A stretch of DNA of 64,000 nt from Saccharospirillaceae bacterium (lineage in GTDB: Bacteria > Pseudomonadota > Gammaproteobacteria > Pseudomonadales > Oceanobacteraceae). The stretch spans positions 1 through 64,000 of the forward strand of contig JAJOJJ010000014.1 of NCBI GenBank assembly GCA_021208685.1, written 5' to 3'. The notes under the pieces were generated by a model that ran no database searches, was not told the origin of the DNA, and saw nothing but the letters and a program-made list of their open reading frames with translations. The position numbers and the translations under genes were made by a program. Shown here one piece after another: positions 18,804 to 27,335 of this stretch (positions are counted from its first letter, which is position 1; every line of letters begins with the position of its first letter).

Positions 18804-19742
18804 ATGACCGATGTAATTGCATTCTTCCCCGGTCAGGGAGCGCAGCAAGTGGGTATGCTGGCAGATCTGGCGGCCGAATATCCTCAGATTCAGAGCACTT
18901 TTTCCGAAGCCTCTGAATCCATCCATCTTGATCTCTGGGCTATGTGTCAGGACGGCCCGGCAGACACTCTGAACCAAACGTACAACACCCAGCCTGCCTT
19001 GTTGACTGCCAGCGTTGCTTTGTGGCGCGTACTGCAGAAAGCCTGCCCGGCTATGAACGTGGTGGCGGGTGCCGGACACTCACTGGGGGAATACTCTGCT
19101 CTGGTTGCAGCTGATGCGATTGATTTCGCTGATGCCGTGCGACTGGTGAAAAAGCGCGGTGAGCTGATGGAGGCAGCCGTACCTGCGGGGCAGGGCGGCA
19201 TGGCAGCGATTCTTGGGCTTGAAGAAGACCAGATCCGCACGGTCTGTGCCGACGCCTCTGTTGCCGGGGTGGTTGAGCCCGCTAACTTTAATGCACCAGG
19301 CCAGATTGTCATTGCCGGTGCCATGAGTGGTGTGGAAAAGGCCATCGAGCTGGCAAAAGCTGCCGGTGCCAAGCGCGCACTGCCGCTGGCGGTCAGCGGC
19401 CCGTTCCATTCCAGCCTGATGAGAGCCGCAGCCGAAGAATTCGGTGAGGCACTGAATGCCGTTGCTTTCCGCGCACCGGCCTTCCCGGTGTATCACAACG
19501 TTGATAATGCCGTGGCAACACTGGCTGAAATTCCATCACGCCTGCTCGCTCAGCTGTATAGTCCGGTTAACTGGACCGGTGCTGTACCGGCATGCCGCAG
19601 CCGCGCTGACAACGCTATTGAATTCGGTCCCGGCAAAGTGCTCAGCGGCCTGAATAAGCGCATTGATAAAACCCTGATAACCCACAATACGGGCGATGCT
19701 GCGTCCTTACAGGCAACGATTGCCTTTATTCAAGGATCCTGA
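18804..19742 (+). CDS. fabD: Malonyl-CoA:ACP transacylase
   Basis: 312 residues from the ATG at 18804 (ribosome site AGGGCAAG); the upstream GTG at 18774 adds ten unrelated residues. FabD loads malonate onto ACP. The catalytic serine S93 is in GHSLGEYSAL and the partner H202 in SGPFHSSLM, nearly E. coli numbering. The FFPGQGAQ oxyanion motif is at 7-14. The order plsX-fabD-fabG-acpP-fabF without fabH matches Pseudomonas. Confidence 0.96.
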   Translation: MTDVIAFFPGQGAQQVGMLADLAAEYPQIQSTFSEASESIHLDLWAMCQDGPADTLNQTYNTQPALLTASVALWRVLQKACPAMNVVAGAGHSLGEYSALVAADAIDFADAVRLVKKRGELMEAAVPAGQGGMAAILGLEEDQIRTVCADASVAGVVEPANFNAPGQIVIAGAMSGVEKAIELAKAAGAKRALPLAVSGPFHSSLMRAAAEEFGEALNAVAFRAPAFPVYHNVDNAVATLAEIPSRLLAQLYSPVNWTGAVPACRSRADNAIEFGPGKVLSGLNKRIDKTLITHNTGDAASLQATIAFIQGS

Positions 19743-19744
19743 AT

Positions 19745-20485
19745 ATGAGCGAAAAACTACTCGCCCTTGTGACCGGTGCGTCACGGGGTATTGGTCGTGC
19801 GATTGCGGAGCGTCTGGCGCGTGATGGCTATCGCGTCGTGGGTACCGCAACAAGCGAAAGCGGAGCCGCTTCGGTACGCGAAGCGCTGCAGCAGATCGAT
19901 GGTGACAACGACGCACTGGTGCTGAATATTGCCGATGCCGCACAGAGCGAAGATGTATTAAAAGCGTTTCTGCAAACGTATGGCACGCCAAGGGTTGTCG
20001 TTAATAACGCCGGTATCACCCGTGACAACCTGTTTCTGCGCATGTCAGATGATGAGTGGGGAGAGGTCATTAACACCAATCTCACTGGCGTCTTTCGCGT
20101 ATGCAAAGCCATGGTTAAACCCATGCTGAAACAAAAAAACGGCGCCATTATTAATATCAGTTCCATTATTGGTGCCACCGGTAATGGCGGGCAGGCAAAC
20201 TACGCCGCCGCGAAAGCGGGTCTGGAAGGTTTCAGCCGCTCACTGGCACAGGAGATTGCCAGCCGGAATATCACGGTGAATTGTGTCGCACCGGGATTTA
20301 TTCAAACAGATATGACGGAAATCTTGCCTGAAACGCAAAAAGAGGCGATCCTAGCCACCATTCCAGGCAAGCGCTTCGGGCAGGTAGAAGAAATCGCAGG
20401 TGCGGTTGCTTTTCTGGCCGGAAACGACGCGAAATACATTACAGGCCAGACCATTCATGTGAATGGCGGCATGAACATGGGCTGA
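19745..20485 (+). CDS. fabG: 3-oxoacyl-ACP reductase
   Basis: 246-residue short-chain dehydrogenase. It has the NADPH motif TGASRGIG (10-17), NNAG (87-90) and the catalytic set S140, Y153, K157, and it ends with the FabG-typical GQTIHVNGGMNMG. It reduces beta-ketoacyl-ACP in each elongation round. It starts two bases after the fabD stop with an AAGGAT ribosome site and is followed by acpP. Confidence 0.96.
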   Translation: MSEKLLALVTGASRGIGRAIAERLARDGYRVVGTATSESGAASVREALQQIDGDNDALVLNIADAAQSEDVLKAFLQTYGTPRVVVNNAGITRDNLFLRMSDDEWGEVINTNLTGVFRVCKAMVKPMLKQKNGAIINISSIIGATGNGGQANYAAAKAGLEGFSRSLAQEIASRNITVNCVAPGFIQTDMTEILPETQKEAILATIPGKRFGQVEEIAGAVAFLAGNDAKYITGQTIHVNGGMNMG

Positions 20486-20529
20486 GGTCATTAAGACCAC
20501 CAGGAAACTTGAAACGTTAGGAAAAAACC

Positions 20530-20763
20530 ATGAGTAACATTGAAGAGCGCGTAAAAAAAATCGTATGTGAACAACTGGGCGTTAAAGAAGAAGACGTTAA
20601 AGCTTCGTCTTCTTTCGTTGACGATCTGGGCGCCGATTCCCTGGACACTGTAGAGCTGGTTATGGCTCTGGAAGAAGAGTTCGAAACCGAGATTCCGGAT
20701 GAAGATGCAGAGAAGCTGACGACCGTTCAGGAAGCCATCGACTACATCATCGCCAATCTGTAA
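20530..20763 (+). CDS. acpP: Acyl carrier protein
   Basis: 77 acidic residues. The phosphopantetheine attachment serine is S37 in GADSLDTVE. It is full length and close to the enteric sequence. It carries growing acyl chains for the fatty acid synthesis enzymes encoded around it. A TTAGGAAAA ribosome region precedes the start, and a terminator-like hairpin right after the stop may raise acpP mRNA relative to fabF. Confidence 0.98.
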   Translation: MSNIEERVKKIVCEQLGVKEEDVKASSSFVDDLGADSLDTVELVMALEEEFETEIPDEDAEKLTTVQEAIDYIIANL

Positions 20764-20778
20764 GATTCGTGAGTCTGA

Positions 20779-20807
20779 AAGCCGCCTCTTCTGACGCGGC
20801 TTTTTTT
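20779..20807 (+). terminator. Intrinsic terminator after acpP
   Basis: The stem AAGCCGC / GCGGCTT (20779-20785 with 20796-20802) has a ten-base loop and ends in a seven-T run. It probably gives a short abundant acpP transcript with partial read-through to fabF. Confidence 0.75.
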
Positions 20808-20816
20808 ATGCCTGTT

Positions 20817-20864
20817 TTGTGACCATATTTACGATCGTACTTGCGACCGTATTTGTGACTGTAG
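20817..20864 (+). repeat. Four tandem degenerate 12-bp repeats upstream of fabF
   Basis: The consecutive 12-mers are TTGTGACCATAT, TTACGATCGTAC, TTGCGACCGTAT and TTGTGACTGTAG (consensus TTGYGACCGTAT). They fill the space between the acpP terminator and the fabF ribosome site. The array is open in the fabF frame (from GTG at 20819) and would encode [14 protein letters not shown], but FabF does not need this extension. Confidence 0.75.
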
Positions 20865-20881
20865 GGATGAAAGAACGGAAT

Positions 20882-22123
20882 ATGACGAAGCGACGCGTAG
20901 TAATTACAGGATTGGGCAGCGTCAATCCGCTGGGCCTGAACGTTTCTGACACCTGGCGCGCCTTGTGTGCCGGACACAGCGGAATAAGCCGTATCGAACA
21001 TTTTGATGTGGAAGGTTACGCGACAAAAATCGGCGGGGCAGTTAAGGGGTTTGATGTCACCAGCGTGATGACTGAAAAAGATGCGCGCAAAATGGATTTG
21101 TTTCTGCAATATGCCATGGTCGCCGCTGAGCAGGCGATTACGGATGCCGGTTTTCCTGATTCATTAAACCGCGACCGGGTCGGGGTAGCCGTTGGCTCCG
21201 GAATTGGCGGCATTACCACCATCGAACAGAACTATCAGCAGTTACAGAACAGTGGCCCCCGTCGCGTATCGCCATTTCTGGTGCCTGCAGCGGTTATCAA
21301 TATGGCATCAGGCAATATTGCTATCCGCCATAAATTTCGTGGTCCTAATTTTGCGATTACCACTGCCTGTACCACGGGAACGCATAATATCGGCTACGCC
21401 GCCCGAACCATTGCTTATGGTGATGCGGATGTGATGATTGCCGGTGGTTCGGAGATGGCTTCTTCGCCGCTTGGAATTGCCGGATTCTCAGCAGCGCGCG
21501 CAATGAGCACCCGGAACGATGAGCCGGAAAAGGCCAGTCGTCCCTGGGATAAAGACCGTGATGGCTTCGTCCTGGGGGATGGCGCTGCGGTGCTGGTGCT
21601 TGAGTCTCTTGAGCATGCTCAGGCTCGGGGAGCAACTATTTATGCTGAACTCAGTGGTCTGGGAATGAGTGATGATGCTCATCACATCACCAGCCCTCCG
21701 GAAAACGGTGAGGGGGCACGCATGTCTATGGCAAACGCGATAGCCGACGCTGGCTTGCGGCCTGAGGATATCGATTATATCAATGCCCATGGTACCTCGA
21801 CCCTGATTGGCGATATTGCCGAAACTCAGGCGATCAAGGATTTGTTTGGTCAGCATGTCAGCCAGCTGGCGGTGTCTTCGACCAAATCCATGACCGGGCA
21901 TCTGCTTGGCGCGGCCGGTGCTCTGGAGGCACTGATCACCGTACTGGCGGTGCGCGATGGTATTGCGCCACCCACCATTAATCTTGATAACCCTGCTGAC
22001 GGATGTGATCTGGATTACGTGCCGCACAACGCACGCAAACTGAACATTCGCGCCGCTATTTCCAATTCCTTTGGCTTTGGCGGAACCAACGGCAGTCTGT
22101 TGTTTTGCCGCTACGATGCCTGA
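20882..22123 (+). CDS. fabF: 3-oxoacyl-ACP synthase II
   Basis: 413 residues from the ATG at 20882 ([12 protein letters not shown], the usual FabF N-terminus); a longer frame from GTG 20819 adds a hydrophobic repeat-derived peptide and is unlikely. It elongates acyl-ACP with malonyl-ACP. The catalytic residues are C163 (TACTTGTHN), H303 (NAHGTST), K335 and H340 (STKSMTGH). It is preceded by a tandem 12-bp repeat array and overlaps pabC by eight bases. Confidence 0.95.
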   Translation: MTKRRVVITGLGSVNPLGLNVSDTWRALCAGHSGISRIEHFDVEGYATKIGGAVKGFDVTSVMTEKDARKMDLFLQYAMVAAEQAITDAGFPDSLNRDRVGVAVGSGIGGITTIEQNYQQLQNSGPRRVSPFLVPAAVINMASGNIAIRHKFRGPNFAITTACTTGTHNIGYAARTIAYGDADVMIAGGSEMASSPLGIAGFSAARAMSTRNDEPEKASRPWDKDRDGFVLGDGAAVLVLESLEHAQARGATIYAELSGLGMSDDAHHITSPPENGEGARMSMANAIADAGLRPEDIDYINAHGTSTLIGDIAETQAIKDLFGQHVSQLAVSSTKSMTGHLLGAAGALEALITVLAVRDGIAPPTINLDNPADGCDLDYVPHNARKLNIRAAISNSFGFGGTNGSLLFCRYDA

Positions 22124-22940
22124 AACGGTTACTGCTTTCTCATGGATCGATGGTCAGTGGCAAAGCCACTGGCCACTGAATGACCGCGCCTTACATTATG
22201 GCGACGGTCTGTTTGAAACCATCCGCTTTGCGTCTGATGGCAGCATTCCTTTGTGGCCATACCATAAGCAGCGCTTGCTGCAGGGCTTATGCGCCCTGAA
22301 TTTTCCAATCGATAGTTTTCAGCGCATTGAAGAGGCGCTGGCTCAGCGTCCGGAAAGTCCGCTGCAGGGAGGAAAACTGCTGATAAGTCGCGGCACCGGT
22401 CCTCGCGGCTACGCCCCTCCGGCTGAGCCTGATCTGGTGCTGCAATGGCAGAGTTTTGCACCGCCCGCGTGGTGGTATCAGCGCTTGCCTCAGGGGTTGA
22501 CCGTTGGTATCAGTGACATTGCACTGGCCATCCAGCCGGCGCTGGCAGGTTTTAAACACCTAAACCGCCTGGAGCAGGTTCTGGCGCGACAGCGATTTGA
22601 GCCGCACTGGCAGGAGGCTGTGATGCTGGATACACAGGGCCGGGTGATTGAAGGTTGTATGAGTAATCTGTTTTTACTGGAAAATAACCGGTTAGTGACA
22701 GCCGATCTCAGTGGCTGCGGCGTGAATGGCGTGGTGCGGCGCTGGCTGCTGGAGCAGCAGAATGTCATCATCACCCCATTTGAACCTGAGCGCCTGCTGG
22801 CGGCCGATGCTGTTTTCTTCTGCAATAGCCTGCAAGGTATTGCCCTGGCCTGCGACATTACCGGGCAGCGCTATGGACATCCTGCGGCACAGCAGCAAAT
22901 CGCAGCATTGCAGCAGGATCTGGAGAATCTTTACGCATGA
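22116..22940 (+). CDS. pabC: Aminodeoxychorismate lyase
   Basis: 274 residues from the ATG at 22116 inside the fabF end. It is a class IV PLP enzyme that releases pyruvate from aminodeoxychorismate to give p-aminobenzoate for folate. The PLP lysine is K147 in [25 protein letters not shown] (24-37) is the family N-terminal motif. The location between fabF and mltG is the conserved place of pabC. It overlaps mltG by four bases (ATGA). Confidence 0.93.
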   Translation: MPETVTAFSWIDGQWQSHWPLNDRALHYGDGLFETIRFASDGSIPLWPYHKQRLLQGLCALNFPIDSFQRIEEALAQRPESPLQGGKLLISRGTGPRGYAPPAEPDLVLQWQSFAPPAWWYQRLPQGLTVGISDIALAIQPALAGFKHLNRLEQVLARQRFEPHWQEAVMLDTQGRVIEGCMSNLFLLENNRLVTADLSGCGVNGVVRRWLLEQQNVIITPFEPERLLAADAVFFCNSLQGIALACDITGQRYGHPAAQQQIAALQQDLENLYA

Positions 22941-23977
22941 GTCTGAGCAAACGCCTGCTGATGTTGTCTTCCCTTGCCATTGTATTATTCAGCGCCACGC
23001 TGCTGACCATCTGGCAATTGCCAACCAGTAATGAGCAAACGGTGCGAATTGAGGTGGTCAGTGGCGATACCATCAGCAGCCTGAGTCGCCGCTGGCAAGC
23101 CGATGGCTGGTTGCCTTCGGCGCTGCTGTTGCGCGTTCAGGCGCGTCTGACCGAGCAGGAACGGGTGTTGCGTGTGGGTGAATACGATGTTCCGCCTGCA
23201 CTGAGCGGGATGCAATTGCTGGATTTTCTGGCCACGGCCTCGCCGGTTACTTACCGGGTCAGTCTGATTGAAGGTCTGCAACTAAGAGATGCCCTGATGG
23301 CTCTGGCGCAGGCTCCCAGCCTGACTCAGGATCTGAATCCGCTAACCCCGGATCGGGTGGCTGAAGAACTTGGTCTGCCAGGAAATCCCGAAGGTTGGCT
23401 GTACCCCGATACCTATGTTTATCACAGCGGTGAAGGCGTCTCGTCGGTTCTTCGTCAGGCCTACCAGCGCATGCGCCTGCAGCTGGCTGAAGCCTGGGAA
23501 GCCCGTGCATCAGGCTTGCCGTATCGCAGCCCTTATGAAGCACTGATCATGGCGTCGATCGTGGAGAAAGAAACCGGCGCAGTGGCTGAGCGCCCGGTCA
23601 TTGCCGGCGTTTTTGTACGCCGCCTGCAGAACAATATGCGCCTGGAAACCGACCCTACGGTTATTTATGGCCTTGGCCCGCAATTTGACGGCAATTTGCG
23701 TAAAAAGCACCTGCAGGACCGGACAAACCCGTACAATACCTACCGCCAGAAAGGCCTGCCACCAACCCCCATTGCACTGGCAGGCCGTGCCGCACTGGAT
23801 GCTGCACTGAACCCGGCCGCAGGCGATGAATTGTACTTTGTTGCCCGCGGTGACGGCAGCCACCAGTTCTCGGCGACTCTGGAAGAACACAACAAAGCGG
23901 TGCGGGAATATCAGATTTTCCGCCGCAAAAAAGATTACCGATCGGCACCGGCAGAAGCCGCTGTGCCAGAATCCTGA
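22937..23977 (+). CDS. mltG: Endolytic murein transglycosylase MltG
   Basis: 346 residues with one N-terminal membrane segment (about 7-27), a LysM-like part and the YceG catalytic domain. The likely catalytic glutamate is E210 in MASIVEKETG. MltG cuts nascent glycan strands and sets peptidoglycan chain length in the periplasm. The substrate-loop motif GLPPTPI is at about 274-280. It sits between pabC and tmk as in E. coli. Confidence 0.93.
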   Translation: MSLSKRLLMLSSLAIVLFSATLLTIWQLPTSNEQTVRIEVVSGDTISSLSRRWQADGWLPSALLLRVQARLTEQERVLRVGEYDVPPALSGMQLLDFLATASPVTYRVSLIEGLQLRDALMALAQAPSLTQDLNPLTPDRVAEELGLPGNPEGWLYPDTYVYHSGEGVSSVLRQAYQRMRLQLAEAWEARASGLPYRSPYEALIMASIVEKETGAVAERPVIAGVFVRRLQNNMRLETDPTVIYGLGPQFDGNLRKKHLQDRTNPYNTYRQKGLPPTPIALAGRAALDAALNPAAGDELYFVARGDGSHQFSATLEEHNKAVREYQIFRRKKDYRSAPAEAAVPES

Positions 23978-23992
23978 GCAGGAACATCCCGT

Positions 23993-24646
23993 ATGACAAA
24001 GCCGCAGGCAGGCTTGTTTATTACCTTTGAAGGTGGAGAAGGCGTGGGTAAATCCACCAATATCGCTTTCTGTGCTGACTGGCTGCGAGCCCGCGGCATT
24101 GAGGTTGTCGTCACCCGTGAGCCGGGCGGCACTGACATCGCCGAGACCATTCGCGAGCGCCTTCTTAAGGCCCATCACGCTGAAACCATGCAACCCCTGA
24201 CCGAGCTGCTGCTGGTGTTTGCAGCCCGTGCCCAGCACCTGCAGGCGCTGATTCAACCCGCGCTGGCACGCGGCGCCTGGGTGTTGTGTGATCGTTTTAC
24301 GGATTCCACCATTGCCTATCAGGGCTTTGGCCGCCAGTTGCCACTGACCCAGATTGAACAGCTGAAAGCGCTGGTCCAGCAGGGCCTGGAGCCGGATTGC
24401 ACCCTGCTGCTGGAAGCGCCGCTGGCCGTTGGCATGGGGCGCGCCCGTGGTCGTGCTGACCAGACCGGCGAAATTATTGACCGTTTTGAGCAGGAACAAT
24501 TCGATTTCTTTGAGCGGGTACAGCAGGGTTTTGACTGGCTGGCTTCTCAGCATGAACGCTTCCGCCGTATCGATGCCGCCCAGCCTCTGACCCACGTACA
24601 GCAGCAGATTGAGCAGGTTCTGCAACACCTGTTGCCACCGCCGTGA
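23993..24646 (+). CDS. tmk: Thymidylate kinase
   Basis: 217 residues. The P-loop GGEGVGKS is at 14-21, the DR motif is in LCDRFTDSTIAYQG, and the LID region RARGRADQTGE carries arginines as in the E. coli type. It phosphorylates dTMP to dTDP. The start has a GAGCAGGAA ribosome site. holB follows ten bases later, the usual pairing of nucleotide supply and replication genes. Confidence 0.96.
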   Translation: MTKPQAGLFITFEGGEGVGKSTNIAFCADWLRARGIEVVVTREPGGTDIAETIRERLLKAHHAETMQPLTELLLVFAARAQHLQALIQPALARGAWVLCDRFTDSTIAYQGFGRQLPLTQIEQLKALVQQGLEPDCTLLLEAPLAVGMGRARGRADQTGEIIDRFEQEQFDFFERVQQGFDWLASQHERFRRIDAAQPLTHVQQQIEQVLQHLLPPP

Positions 24647-24656
24647 GGGCTGAAGC

Positions 24657-25658
24657 ATGAGCGTACAACCCTGGCATCAGACTGTCTGGCATGAGCTGGT
24701 TCGCCGCCAGCAAGGCAGTGGTTTACCCCATGCTCTGTTGCTGACCGGACTTGAAGGGATCGGCAAGCATCAGCTGGCGCTGTATGTTGCACAGTGGCTG
24801 TTATGTCTGCGCGATGATGCTGAGCCCTGCGGCAACTGCCACAGCTGCCAGCTCTGGATGGCTGGCACTCATCCGGATTTCCTGCTGTGCCAGCCGGAAG
24901 AAGGCAGCCGCCAGATCCGCATTGATGCCATCCGTAAGGTTAATGATTTCCTCGCGCAGACGCCGCAGATCAGCCGCTGTCAGGTGGTCAGTCTGCGCCC
25001 GGTCGAGGTGATGAATACCAATGCCGCCAATGCCTTACTGAAAACCCTGGAAGAGCCGCCGGGCGAGAGTTTCCTGTTACTGGAAACGGAGCGCTTTGGT
25101 TCGGTCCTGCCGACCATCCGCAGCCGCTGTCAGCGATTGCAGCTCAGTCCTCCGGGTCAGGCCGAGGCCCTGACCTGGCTGCAGCAGCATGGTTTCAGCA
25201 CGGAGGTGGCGGAGCAGGCTCTGCGCATGAACCATCGGGCACCACTGAAGGCACTGGACTGGCTGACGCGGGAGCAAGGCACCCAGCAGCAGCGCTGGTT
25301 TGAGCTGCTGCGCCAGTGGAGTCTCGGTCAGATTGCGCTGCAAACCGTTGCTGAGGGCTGGAATAAACTTGAGCTTCTGGATGTAACTTCTTGGTTTTAT
25401 TCTGTTTTATCAGATTGTCTTAAGGCTAAACTGGGTGCCAGTCCAACGCAGCTTGTGTTCGCCGATCAGGTTTTTCAGCTGCTGTCGTGCGCTACCCTGA
25501 ATCCGGCAAAGCTGATAACCTTGCAGCACAAAGTTCAGGCCGTTCTTGGACAACTGTTGTCCGGTGGCGGTAACTATAATAAACAGCTGCTGCTTGAATC
25601 CCTGCTGCTGGATTGGCAGCAGATCGTTCAGGACAGTCATCGCGGGGAGTATGCATGA
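24657..25658 (+). CDS. holB: DNA polymerase III subunit delta'
   Basis: 333 residues of the clamp-loader AAA+ fold. The P-loop-like GLEGIGKH is at 31-38; the zinc module uses C50, C58, C61 and C64 (CGNCHSC); the SRC motif occurs in TIRSRCQRL. Delta' is the stator of the clamp loader and does not hydrolyse ATP itself. The last four bases overlap the pilZ start (ATGA). Confidence 0.95.
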   Translation: MSVQPWHQTVWHELVRRQQGSGLPHALLLTGLEGIGKHQLALYVAQWLLCLRDDAEPCGNCHSCQLWMAGTHPDFLLCQPEEGSRQIRIDAIRKVNDFLAQTPQISRCQVVSLRPVEVMNTNAANALLKTLEEPPGESFLLLETERFGSVLPTIRSRCQRLQLSPPGQAEALTWLQQHGFSTEVAEQALRMNHRAPLKALDWLTREQGTQQQRWFELLRQWSLGQIALQTVAEGWNKLELLDVTSWFYSVLSDCLKAKLGASPTQLVFADQVFQLLSCATLNPAKLITLQHKVQAVLGQLLSGGGNYNKQLLLESLLLDWQQIVQDSHRGEYA

Positions 25659-26005
25659 CCGCCAATTCAGGTGCCCGCAGCGGCATTTTGTCGCTGACCA
25701 TTAAAGACAAATCCGTGCTTTACGCCGCTTACATGCCTTTCATCAAAGAGGGTGGTTTGTTTATTCCCACCAATAAGCAGTATCAGCTGGGTGATGAAGT
25801 CTTCATGCTGCTGAAACTGATGGACGAGGCTGAGAAAATTCCGGTCGCAGGCAAAGTGGTCTGGGTCACACCGAAAGGTGCGCAGGGCAATAAAGTCGCC
25901 GGAATCGGCGTACAGTTTACCGGCGATGAAAGCATGGCCCGCGATAAGATTGAAACCTATCTGGCCGGTGCCCTGAAGTCGGATCGCATAACGCACACGA
26001 TGTAA
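25655..26005 (+). CDS. pilZ: Type IV pilus protein PilZ (non-c-di-GMP-binding type)
   Basis: 116 residues from the ATG overlapping the holB stop. The sequence GILSLTIKDKSVLYAAYM continues with FIKEGGLFIPTNK and matches the founding Pseudomonas PilZ. As in that protein, the RxxxR and D/NxSxxG c-di-GMP ligands are absent, so it likely works through FimX/PilB in pilus biogenesis rather than by binding c-di-GMP. It is the last gene of the block and is followed by a perfect palindromic terminator. Confidence 0.93.
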   Translation: MTANSGARSGILSLTIKDKSVLYAAYMPFIKEGGLFIPTNKQYQLGDEVFMLLKLMDEAEKIPVAGKVVWVTPKGAQGNKVAGIGVQFTGDESMARDKIETYLAGALKSDRITHTM

Positions 26006-26012
26006 GCAGCAG

Positions 26013-26038
26013 AAAAAGAGCGCCCGGGCGCTCTTTTT
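26013..26038. terminator. Bidirectional terminator between pilZ and the aminotransferase
   Basis: A perfect 26-bp palindrome (AAAAAGAGCGCCC and its complement) ends in runs of A and T on either side. It serves both the rightward pilZ and the leftward class V aminotransferase gene. Confidence 0.85.
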
Positions 26039-26058
26039 TATGGCAGCAAGCGGCGCAC

Positions 26059-27198
26059 TCAGAGTGCTTCGAGCAGACACTCCACCGCATCCACCGCATC
26101 TTCCATCACCTCCTGAGTGGTATGAAAGTGCGGTGAGAAGCGAATGCCGCCGCCGCGATTGGCACAGATCACGCCCGCCTGCATCAGCAGCCGGTAAAGC
26201 TGAGCGCTGTCTTTGCCAAGGAAGTGAAAGGTAAGAATGCCGGACGGGCGCTGATGCAGCAGGGGATTAACAAAACTGGCGCCCTGATCATCCAGCAATG
26301 CCTTGAGATAGAGAACATTCGTCACCACCCGGGTGGCCACCTGATCCATTCCCACCTCGAGCAGCAAATCGGTACTGGCTTTTAATGCCGTTGCGGCGAG
26401 CATATTGGGGCTGCCACACTCAAAACGGCGGGCATCGGTGGCCGGTTGCCAGTCCTGACGGTCATAGTTACCCATATCCTCGACCATATGCCAGCCGAAT
26501 TCTGACAGGGCCAGCTGATCCATAATCTGCGGCCGGACATAGAAAAAACCCAGACCTTCCGGACCAAGCAACCATTTGTGCCCGTCAGCCATAACAAAGT
26601 CGGCCTGAATTGCCTGTACTGAGAATGGCAGGGCGCCAACGGCCTGAATCGCATCCACACAAAACAACGTCCCGGCCTCACGGCAGGCGTCACCCAACCG
26701 AACCAGATCCAGCGTCAGACCACTGGCATACTGCACGGCACTGACCGAGAGCAGGCGCGGCTTTTGTGCAATGGCATCAAGCAGCTGTGATTCCGGATCA
26801 TCCCAGGGCAGAGCAACCGCCATGACGCTGACCCCTTTGCGTGCCAGCGCTTCCCAGACGATGCGGTTGGACGGGAATTCCTGATCGCTGATCACCACGA
26901 CATCACCCGCCTGCCAATCAATCCCATTGGCCACAAACGACAAGGCTTCCGAGGTGTTTTTGACCAGTGCGACGGAGCCTTGCGGAGCATCAATCAGGGC
27001 TTCAAGGTTGCGTTTAAGGCCGGCTTCCATTGCACTCCAGTGCGGATAGCGACTGGCGCCGAGCGCGGTGTTTTCAGCGGCAAAATCGCTGACGGCAATC
27101 CGCGCACGTTCGGGCCAGGGCGCAACGGCGGCGTGATTCAGATACAGGCATTCGTGGTTAACCGGGAATTCATCATCCCAGCGCGGTTCGGTATTCAT
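26059..27198 (-). CDS. Class V PLP aminotransferase (cysteine-desulfurase/epimerase-like)
   Basis: 379 residues from the ATG at 27198, which has an AGGAGCC ribosome site; an upstream in-frame start adds 34 unlike residues. The fold-type I PLP enzyme has the Schiff-base lysine K208 in ADGHKWLLGPEG and the PLP-binding aspartate D182 in CVDAIQAVGA. The NHAAVAP motif near residue 21 fits class V enzymes such as isopenicillin-N-epimerase-like and selenocysteine-lyase-like proteins. No mobile-loop catalytic cysteine typical of IscS was seen, so a desulfurase role is uncertain. Confidence 0.82.
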   Translation of the reverse strand: MNTEPRWDDEFPVNHECLYLNHAAVAPWPERARIAVSDFAAENTALGASRYPHWSAMEAGLKRNLEALIDAPQGSVALVKNTSEALSFVANGIDWQAGDVVVISDQEFPSNRIVWEALARKGVSVMAVALPWDDPESQLLDAIAQKPRLLSVSAVQYASGLTLDLVRLGDACREAGTLFCVDAIQAVGALPFSVQAIQADFVMADGHKWLLGPEGLGFFYVRPQIMDQLALSEFGWHMVEDMGNYDRQDWQPATDARRFECGSPNMLAATALKASTDLLLEVGMDQVATRVVTNVLYLKALLDDQGASFVNPLLHQRPSGILTFHFLGKDSAQLYRLLMQAGVICANRGGGIRFSPHFHTTQEVMEDAVDAVECLLEAL

Positions 27199-27335
27199 AA
27201 GGCTCCTGTGGTTTGTGGCCGGCTGCGGGCGGTTCGGAACGGACTGGTGCAGGCACTTTATGTGACGATGGTTCTGTGCCTGCCAGACACCTGATACCAT
27301 ACCCGGGTTTATACCTCAGAATAACAGAGAGCTGT

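Noticed and set aside
20817..20864. CRISPR-like repeat array
   Set aside because: The units are contiguous 12-mers with no spacers.
20819..20881. 21-residue hydrophobic N-terminal extension of FabF
   Set aside because: It is encoded by the 12-bp repeats; FabF homologues start at MTKRR.
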